Source: Rubrivivax sp. (lineage in GTDB: Bacteria > Pseudomonadota > Gammaproteobacteria > Burkholderiales > Burkholderiaceae_C). From it: 5,042 nucleotides of DNA. Below, piece by piece: positions 1 to 5,042 of this stretch (positions are counted from its first letter, which is position 1; every line of letters starts with the position of its first letter). Below the pieces are notes generated by a model that was given only the letters and a program-made list of their open reading frames with translations, made no database searches and was not told where the DNA came from. The position numbers and the translations under genes are program-made. The stretch is taken from assembly GCA_030693565.1 (NCBI GenBank), contig JAUYAJ010000399.1, positions 1 through 5,042 of the forward strand. Reading direction: 5' to 3'.

Positions 1-87
1 CTGCCAGGGGGCGCGTGCAAGGCGCGCCGCGCAGCCCGTGCTGGCCGCCCGGGCAAGCGACGCAACGCCGCAGCCGCCCCCTGGCAG
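1..87. repeat. Exact 13-bp inverted repeat with 61-bp spacer
   Basis: CTGCCAGGGGGCG at 1-13 is the exact reverse complement of CGCCCCCTGGCAG at 75-87. The pairing stops at bases 14/74 and may extend left beyond the window edge. The spacer contains the self-complementary octamers GGCGCGCC (21-28) and GCCCGGGC (47-54). Transcribed on either strand, this could form a long-stemmed hairpin. It could equally be the pair of ends of a small dispersed palindromic element. There is no transposase and no recognisable target duplication, so I do not call it a mobile element. Confidence 0.5.
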
Positions 88-240
88 GCCCAAACCGAAG
101 GGCCGGGGCGATTCGCGCCGCCGAGCCGCGATGCCGGCTCGTTGTGGGGGCCCGCCACACGCCTGGGCGACGCCTCGCCCGACAGCGCCACTCGCCCCGG
201 CGCGGGCGTCGCCTTCTGCCGCCCACACTCCTAGCCACCG
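1..240. other. Gene-free, hairpin-rich GC-saturated stretch
   Basis: I can defend no gene here. The stretch lies just past the stop of the minus-strand small protein at 241. It contains several perfect short inverted repeats in series: a 13-base pair (1-13 with 75-87), GGCCC/GGGCC (87-91 with 100-104), GAGCCG/CGGCTC (123-128 with 135-140), TGTGG/CCACA (143-147 with 155-159), GGGCGA/TCGCCC (165-170 with 175-180) and GCGCC/GGCGC (185-189 with 199-203). GGCGACGCC at 166-174 also pairs with GGCGTCGCC at 205-213. At this GC content short stems arise easily by chance; only the 13-base repeat stands out. The stretch could be an intergenic repeat, a structured 3' untranslated region or, less likely, a small RNA. 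There is no T-tract that would mark a classical intrinsic terminator. Plus frame 1 is open from base 1 to a TAG at 232-234, so the tail of a plus-strand gene cannot be excluded. Confidence 0.45.
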
Positions 241-537
241 TCACTGCAACCAGCGGCCTTCGGCGTGGCGGTCGTAGGCGGCAAAGAGGTCGAGCGCGGC
301 GTCGCGCAGCGGGGCCCGGGCGCTGGTGTGGGCCTGGGCAATGCGCTCATAGGCGTAGAGCCGGTCCAGGCACATGCGCGCCAGGTCGACATGCCAGCCT
401 TCGCCTGACATCAGGCGGCCGAAATGCGCCAGCATGGGCACCGGCACGTCGGCGATCACCGCGTGCAGCGGTGCGGGTTCAAAAGCGGACCGGGTCAGCG
501 GCAGCAGCATCATCGTCTCCAGCGCCGGAAACTTCAC
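241..537 (-). CDS. Small uncharacterised protein downstream of dcd
   Basis: I do not recognise this 98-residue protein. It lies on the same strand as dcd, starting 70 bases after the dcd stop, so it is probably read from the same transcript. It has no signal peptide, membrane segment or metal-binding cluster. The N-terminal third is hydrophobic and proline-rich (LLPLTRSAFEPAPLHAVIAD), and the remainder, from about residue 45, looks like two or three amphipathic helices with several Tyr, Arg and Ala residues, suggesting a compact helical domain. The mixed composition, unlike the Arg/Ala/Gly-rich shadow frames around it, is the main reason to believe it is real. The start is uncertain. The GTG at 535-537 has no good Shine-Dalgarno sequence. 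The ATG at 508-510 (residue 10) has GGAG six bases upstream and gives an 89-residue protein. The frame stays open upstream into dcd but offers no start codon near the gene. Confidence 0.6.
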   Translation of the reverse strand: MKFPALETMMLLPLTRSAFEPAPLHAVIADVPVPMLAHFGRLMSGEGWHVDLARMCLDRLYAYERIAQAHTSARAPLRDAALDLFAAYDRHAEGRWLQ

Positions 538-607
538 CGGCGTGCCGCCATGCTGCCGCGGCCGGCGCCAGCCGAAGCGCCGAACAAACCGGCAGCAAGC
601 CCGCAGT

Positions 608-1177
608 TCAGGTCTTGGGCAAGGTGACGCCGCGCTGACCCTGGTACTTGCCGCCGCGGTCTTTGTAGCTGGTCTCGCAGACTTCGTCGCTCTCGAAGAA
701 CAGCACCTGCGCGCAGCCTTCGCCAGCGTAGATCTTGGCCGGCAGCGGCGTCGTGTTGCTGAACTCCAGCGTCACGAAGCCCTCCCACTCGGGCTCGAAC
801 GGGGTGACGTTGACGATGATGCCGCAGCGCGCGTAGGTGCTCTTGCCCAGGCAGATCGTCAGCACGTTGCGCGGAATGCGGAAGTACTCGACGGTGCGCG
901 CGAGCGCGAAACTGTTGGGCGGGATGACGCAGACGTCGGCCTCGATGTCGACGAAGCTCCGCTCGTCGAAGTTCTTCGGATCGACCACCGTGCTGTAGAC
1001 GTTGGTGAAGACCTTGAACTCGCGCGCGCAGCGGATGTCGTAGCCGTAGCTGCTGGTGCCGTAGCTGACGATCTTCTGGCCGTCGGCGTTCTGGCGCACC
1101 TGGCCGGGCTCGAAGGGCTCGATCATGCCCTGCTCTTGGGCCATTTGGCGGATCCAGCGGTCGCTCTTGATGCTCAT
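608..1177 (-). CDS. dcd: dCTP deaminase
   Basis: Dcd hydrolyses dCTP to dUTP and ammonia in the cytoplasm. In Gram-negative bacteria dUTPase then makes dUMP, the thymidylate synthase substrate, so Dcd supplies much of the dTTP precursor. The 189-residue length is close to the E. coli enzyme (193) and complete. The family core is intact: GKSTYAR at residues 111-117 holds the Ser113 and Arg117 equivalents of E. coli Ser111 and Arg115, and VTLEFSN contains Glu138, the catalytic glutamate. The N-terminal MSIKSDRWIR and the C-terminal YKDRGGKYQGQRGVTLPK lid are typical of the Pseudomonas/Burkholderia branch. The ATG at 1175-1177 is chosen because GGAG/AGGA lies 7-11 bases upstream; an in-frame ATG nine codons earlier (1202-1204) has no such site. 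The gene is divergent from the kinase gene and is followed on its strand by the small protein. Nothing suggests a bifunctional deaminase/dUTPase. Confidence 0.97.
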   Translation of the reverse strand: MSIKSDRWIRQMAQEQGMIEPFEPGQVRQNADGQKIVSYGTSSYGYDIRCAREFKVFTNVYSTVVDPKNFDERSFVDIEADVCVIPPNSFALARTVEYFRIPRNVLTICLGKSTYARCGIIVNVTPFEPEWEGFVTLEFSNTTPLPAKIYAGEGCAQVLFFESDEVCETSYKDRGGKYQGQRGVTLPKT

Positions 1178-1182
1178 TCGGG

Positions 1183-1198
1183 GGTCCTCTCCAGGACC
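1183..1198 (-). promoter_or_regulatory. dcd Shine-Dalgarno in a 6-bp hairpin
   Basis: Read on the minus strand, GGTCCT (1198-1193), GGAG (1192-1189) and AGGACC (1188-1183) form a perfect six-pair stem with a four-base loop, directly before the dcd ATG. The purine-rich GGAGAGGA inside it is the evident ribosome binding site, with AGGA ending 7 bases before the start codon. Part of the site would be exposed in the loop and part paired in the stem. The complementarity is seen directly; any effect on translation is inferred. Confidence 0.5.
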
Positions 1199-1202
1199 GT
1201 GC

Positions 1203-1234
1203 ATTCTAGAGAGCCGGCGGCAGCCGACGCTCAA
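1203..1234 (-). promoter_or_regulatory. Weak candidate dcd promoter
   Basis: On the minus strand TAGAAT (1208-1203) matches the sigma-70 -10 consensus at five of six positions. TTGAGC (1234-1229) matches the -35 consensus at four of six. The spacer is 20 bases, longer than the optimal 17, so the pair is weak. A start site about 7 bases beyond the -10 would fall near 1196, making the dcd hairpin the very 5' end of the message. The sequence match is observed; promoter function is inferred. I see no comparably good promoter for the kinase in the same spacer. Confidence 0.25.
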
Positions 1235-1288
1235 GTTCGGCGCCCGTGGAGACGAAGTACAGGCAGACACCCGCTGCCGCCAACCACC

Positions 1289-3073
<1,785 letters not shown>

Positions 3074-3108
3074 ACGCCGCGGACTTGGCCGCGCGCCCAG
3101 CGGCGCCT

Positions 3109-3137
3109 CGCTGCAGTAGGATGGGCGCTGCAGGAGG
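3109..3137 (+). promoter_or_regulatory. RBS of the Mpo1-like gene with CGCTGCAG repeat
   Basis: AGGAGG at 3132-3137 is a strong Shine-Dalgarno sequence 9 bases before the ATG at 3147 and fixes that start. The octamer CGCTGCAG occurs twice, at 3109-3116 and 3126-3133, 17 bases apart. Because CTGCAG is self-complementary, the copies could also pair as a six-base stem (3111-3116 with 3128-3133) that takes in the first two bases of the Shine-Dalgarno. In the rest of the 73-base gap after the kinase I see only a 5-bp stem (CGCGG 3078-3082 with CCGCG 3089-3093) with no T-tract, so no convincing terminator. Confidence 0.45.
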
Positions 3138-3146
3138 TTCCCCGCC

Positions 3147-3689
3147 ATGGCCAGTCCGTTCCGCAACGCCACCGTGCTGCTGACGCAGTACGCCGAATAT
3201 CACCGCGACCGCCGCAACATCGCCACCCACTTCATCGGCGTACCGATGATCGTCTTCGGCGTCGGCGTGCTGCTGGCCCGGCCGGGCTTCGAGTTCGCCG
3301 GGCTGGCCTTGACACCGGCCTGGCTGGCGTTCGCGCTCACCGCCATGTGGTACGTGACACGCGGCCAGCTCGCACTGGGTGTGGCCGTCAGTGCCGGTGT
3401 CGGTGCGCTGATGCTGCTGGCCCACCAGGTCGCCGGCGGCAGCGTCACGCTGTGGCTGAGCTGGGGCCTGGGCTTCTTCGCCGTCGGCTGGGTGATCCAG
3501 TTCGTCGGCCACTACTACGAGGGTCGCAAGCCGGCTTTTGCCGACGACATCGTCGGTCTGCTGGTCGGCCCGATGTTCGTCGTGCTGGAGATGCTGGCGC
3601 CGCTCGGGCTGTTCAAGTCCTTGATGGTGGAGATCGAAAGCCAGGTCGGTCCGACGCTGATCCGCGATCTGGCGCATCCCGCGACCTGA
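3147..3689 (+). CDS. DUF962 / Mpo1-like membrane protein
   Basis: This 180-residue protein belongs to the DUF962 family, whose yeast member Mpo1 is an iron-dependent dioxygenase acting in alpha-oxidation of 2-hydroxy fatty acids. The bacterial role is not established. Family signatures are present: an N-terminal YAEYHRDRRNIATHFIGVP block (residues 15-33, with His19 and His28) and a QFVGHYYEGRKPAFADD block (118-134, with His122 and Glu125), followed by LLVGPMFVVLE. These histidines are the likely metal ligands by analogy. Hydrophobic segments at about 29-44, 51-70, 76-93, 101-120 and 135-152 indicate an inner-membrane protein with four or five spans. Length is typical for the family. The start is supported by AGGAGG nine bases upstream. 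The panE-like gene follows after 7 bases, implying a shared transcript. Family assignment is firm; enzymatic activity is inference. Confidence 0.9.
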   Translation: MASPFRNATVLLTQYAEYHRDRRNIATHFIGVPMIVFGVGVLLARPGFEFAGLALTPAWLAFALTAMWYVTRGQLALGVAVSAGVGALMLLAHQVAGGSVTLWLSWGLGFFAVGWVIQFVGHYYEGRKPAFADDIVGLLVGPMFVVLEMLAPLGLFKSLMVEIESQVGPTLIRDLAHPAT

Positions 3690-3696
3690 GGCGTCG

Positions 3697-4713
3697 ATGG
3701 CGCCGAAGCTGCCCGGCCGCCTGCTGGTGATGGGAGCCGGCGCGGTGGGTTGTTTCGTCGGTGGTCGGCTGCAGGCAGCAGGCGCCGATGTCGACTTCGT
3801 CGGCCGGCCACGCGTGCTGGCGGCGCTGCGCGGCCACGGCCTGCGGCTCAGCGACCTTGACGGCGGTGATCACCAGCTGCCGGCCCAGGCCCTGGCCTTG
3901 CATCCGGCCGTGCCCGAAGGCCTGGCGCCGGCACTGACCTTGCTGTGCGTGAAAAGCGGCGCCACCACGTCCGCAGCCGCCGAACTGGCGCAGCGTCTGG
4001 CGCCCGGCTCGCTGCTGCTGTCGCTGCAGAACGGCGTCGTCAATGCCGGCCTGGCGGCGCTGGCCGCACCGGCATTGACTGTGCTGCCAGGGATGGTGGC
4101 CTTCAACGTCGCCGAGCTCGGGCCTGGCCATTACCACCGCGGCAGCAGCGGCGAGCTGGCAGCGCAAGACCACCCGGCGCTGCGCGACTGGCAGCCGCTG
4201 TTCGCCGCTGCCGGGCTGCCGCTTCAGTTGCACGCCGACCTGGCGCCGATCTGCTGGGCCAAGTTGCTGCTCAACCTCAACAACCCGGTGAATGCCTTGT
4301 CGGCACTGCCGCTGCGCGCGCAGTTGCTCGACCGCTCATTGCGCCGGGTCACGGCAGCGCTGCAAGCAGAGGCGCTGGCGGTGCTGGCGCGCGCCGGCAT
4401 CAAGCCGGCGCGGTTGACACCGCTGCCGCCGGCCTGGGTGCCGGCCTTGCTGCGCTTGCCCACGCCGCTCTTTCAGCTGGCCGCAGCGCGCCTGCTGCGC
4501 ATCGACGAGCGAGCGCGCTCGAGCATGGCCGACGACCTGGCGCTGGGCCGAGCGACAGAGATCGACGCGCTGTGCGGCGAGATCGTGGGGCTGGCGGCGC
4601 GCTGCGGCAGCGCAGCGCCGCTGAACGCGCGCATGATCGATCTGGTCAGGCGCTGGCCCGCCGATCCGCGGCCACGCAGCGGGGCCGAGCTGGCGCTGGC
4701 GCTGGCGATCTGA
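3697..4713 (+). CDS. panE: 2-dehydropantoate 2-reductase (PanE/ApbA family)
   Basis: PanE reduces 2-dehydropantoate to pantoate with NADPH, a cytosolic step towards pantothenate and coenzyme A. The N-terminal Rossmann domain has the dinucleotide motif GAGAVG at residues 13-18, CVKS with Lys86, and SLQNGV with Asn112. The C-terminal helical domain has WAKLLLNLNNPVNAL, where Lys189 matches the catalytic lysine (E. coli Lys176) and Asn193 matches Asn180. It also has SSMADDLALGRATEID, where Ser275/Ser276 and Glu288 match the substrate-binding serine and catalytic glutamate (E. coli Glu256). At 338 residues it is longer than E. coli PanE (303), with extra hydrophobic sequence at about 241-270. The ATG at 3697 follows GAGG (3688-3691), which overlaps the upstream stop codon, so translational coupling is likely. 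Bacterial genomes often carry paralogues with other 2-oxo acid substrates, so the reaction is less certain than the family. Confidence 0.88.
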   Translation: MAPKLPGRLLVMGAGAVGCFVGGRLQAAGADVDFVGRPRVLAALRGHGLRLSDLDGGDHQLPAQALALHPAVPEGLAPALTLLCVKSGATTSAAAELAQRLAPGSLLLSLQNGVVNAGLAALAAPALTVLPGMVAFNVAELGPGHYHRGSSGELAAQDHPALRDWQPLFAAAGLPLQLHADLAPICWAKLLLNLNNPVNALSALPLRAQLLDRSLRRVTAALQAEALAVLARAGIKPARLTPLPPAWVPALLRLPTPLFQLAAARLLRIDERARSSMADDLALGRATEIDALCGEIVGLAARCGSAAPLNARMIDLVRRWPADPRPRSGAELALALAI

Positions 4714-4739
4714 GCCGCCGAGCGATCGCTCACCGCCAG
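4702..4739. terminator. Candidate bidirectional terminator or palindromic site
   Basis: The convergent panE and ABC ATPase genes are separated by only 16 bases. A perfect 12-base palindrome, GAGCGATCGCTC (4720-4731), covers the second half of that gap and enters the ATPase stop codon. It sits inside an outer inverted repeat, CTGGCG (4702-4707) with CGCCAG (4734-4739). GCGATC (4705-4710) can alternatively pair with GATCGC (4724-4729). Being symmetric, any of these would act on transcripts from either side. There is no T-tract on either strand, so a classical intrinsic terminator is doubtful; a protein-binding palindrome is an alternative. Confidence 0.3.
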
Positions 4740-5042
4740 GGCAGCTCGCCCTTCAGGAACAAGGCCGCTTCGGCCGGCAATGGATCGGCAAAGAAGTGGT
4801 CGACCGCCAGGTCAACCACCAGCCGCCCGCCTTCGAGGTAGACGACCCGGGTCGCCAGCCGCTTGGCCTGGCCCAGGTTGTGGGTGCTCATCACCAGCGT
4901 GACGCCGCTGGCGGCGATCTCCTCGATCAAGGTCTCGACTTCGCGCTTGGCGCTGGGGTCCAGGCTGGCCGTGGGCTCGTCGAGGAACAAGATGTCGGGC
5001 GCCAGCGCCCAGGCGCGCGCCAGCGCCAGCCGCGGCTGCTGG
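4730..5042 (-). CDS. ABC transporter ATPase, C-terminal part (TupC-like)
   Basis: The gene runs off the right edge, leaving 103 C-terminal residues. The visible part opens with the tail of the ABC signature, QQPRLALARA, then Walker B ILFLDEP, the D-loop SLDP and the switch histidine in MSTHN. Walker A and the LSGG core lie outside the window. This subunit hydrolyses ATP on the cytoplasmic side of an importer. Very little follows the nucleotide-binding fold: the chain ends with a short HFFADP...AALFLKGELPW tail. That ending, together with THNLGQAKRLATRVVYLEGGRLV, resembles the tungstate importer ATPase TupC more than general amino-acid or nitrate ATPases. The substrate is inference, because no permease or binding protein is in view. 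A TTG within ILFL is not a real start, since the frame continues through conserved ABC sequence to the edge. The stop is TGA at 4732-4730. Confidence 0.9.
   Translation of the reverse strand, partial: QQPRLALARAWALAPDILFLDEPTASLDPSAKREVETLIEEIAASGVTLVMSTHNLGQAKRLATRVVYLEGGRLVVDLAVDHFFADPLPAEAALFLKGELPWR

Noticed and set aside
1..228. Minus-strand open frame continuing past the stop of the small gene to the left edge, with a GTG at 228.
   Set aside because: Low-complexity Gly/Ala/Arg translation with no Shine-Dalgarno and no protein-like features; explained by scarcity of stop codons in GC-rich DNA.
1..234. Plus-strand frame open from base 1 to TAG at 232-234, possibly the tail of a gene entering from the left.
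   Set aside because: 77 open codons are unremarkable at this GC content, the first half is Arg/Ala/Gly-rich like shadow frames, no motif is recognisable, and the 13-base inverted repeat lies inside it. It remains possible, but I would not annotate it without the upstream sequence.
374..1288. A 305-residue in-frame N-terminal extension of the histidine kinase.
   Set aside because: It is the antisense of dcd and the small gene. The dcd protein is unmistakable on the other strand, and the kinase domains begin only after the ATG at 1289.
3085..3122. Promoter before the Mpo1-like gene: TTGGCC (3085-3090) and TAGGAT (3117-3122).
   Set aside because: The 26-base spacer is far from the usual 17 and both hexamers are only partial matches.
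3697..4713. Calling the reductase something other than PanE, for example a generic 6-phosphogluconate or hydroxyacid dehydrogenase.
   Set aside because: The GAGAVG, QNG, WAKLLLN and RATEID motifs occur together in the ketopantoate reductase pattern.
4730..4990. A complete 86-residue protein starting at a TTG at 4988-4990.
   Set aside because: The TTG is an internal leucine of Walker B (ILFLDEP); the frame continues upstream through QQPRLALARA to the window edge, so this is a truncated ABC ATPase.

Overview
This 5,042-base window is very GC-rich. Its gene families and protein variants, including a Dcd of the Pseudomonas/Burkholderia type and a histidine kinase with an extended DHp helix, suggest a betaproteobacterium, most likely of the order Burkholderiales. 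That assignment is inferred from codon bias and protein style, not from a marker gene. I see no RNA gene, insertion sequence, integrase, CRISPR array or phage gene, and the content looks like ordinary chromosome.

Layout. Bases 1-240 have no gene I can defend; they are GC-saturated and hold an exact 13-base inverted repeat and a run of small hairpins. Two minus-strand genes follow: a small uncharacterised protein (241-537), and upstream of it dcd, encoding dCTP deaminase (608-1177). A 111-base divergent spacer (1178-1288) carries the dcd ribosome binding site, presented in a small hairpin, and a weak candidate promoter. On the plus strand come a 594-residue soluble hybrid-free sensor histidine kinase with two PAS domains (1289-3073), a small DUF962/Mpo1-like membrane protein (3147-3689), and a 2-dehydropantoate 2-reductase of the PanE/ApbA family (3697-4713). 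A convergent minus-strand gene enters from the right edge: the C-terminal part of an ABC transporter ATPase, most like tungstate TupC (4730-5042).

How the genes relate. The Mpo1-like gene and panE are 7 bases apart, and the panE Shine-Dalgarno sequence overlaps the upstream stop, so they are very likely co-transcribed and perhaps translationally coupled. The kinase lies 73 bases upstream on the same strand with no clear terminator between, so a three-gene transcript is possible. No response regulator is present, so the kinase partner is unknown. The functions (pyrimidine nucleotide supply, signalling, lipid or membrane, pantothenate synthesis, metal-oxyanion uptake) do not form one recognisable pathway.

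I found no convincing undescribed system. The points most worth a second look are the structured left-edge region, the small protein beside dcd, the kinase's enlarged DHp region with its heptad-duplicated coiled coil, the Mpo1-like/panE pairing, and the short palindromic elements at gene boundaries.
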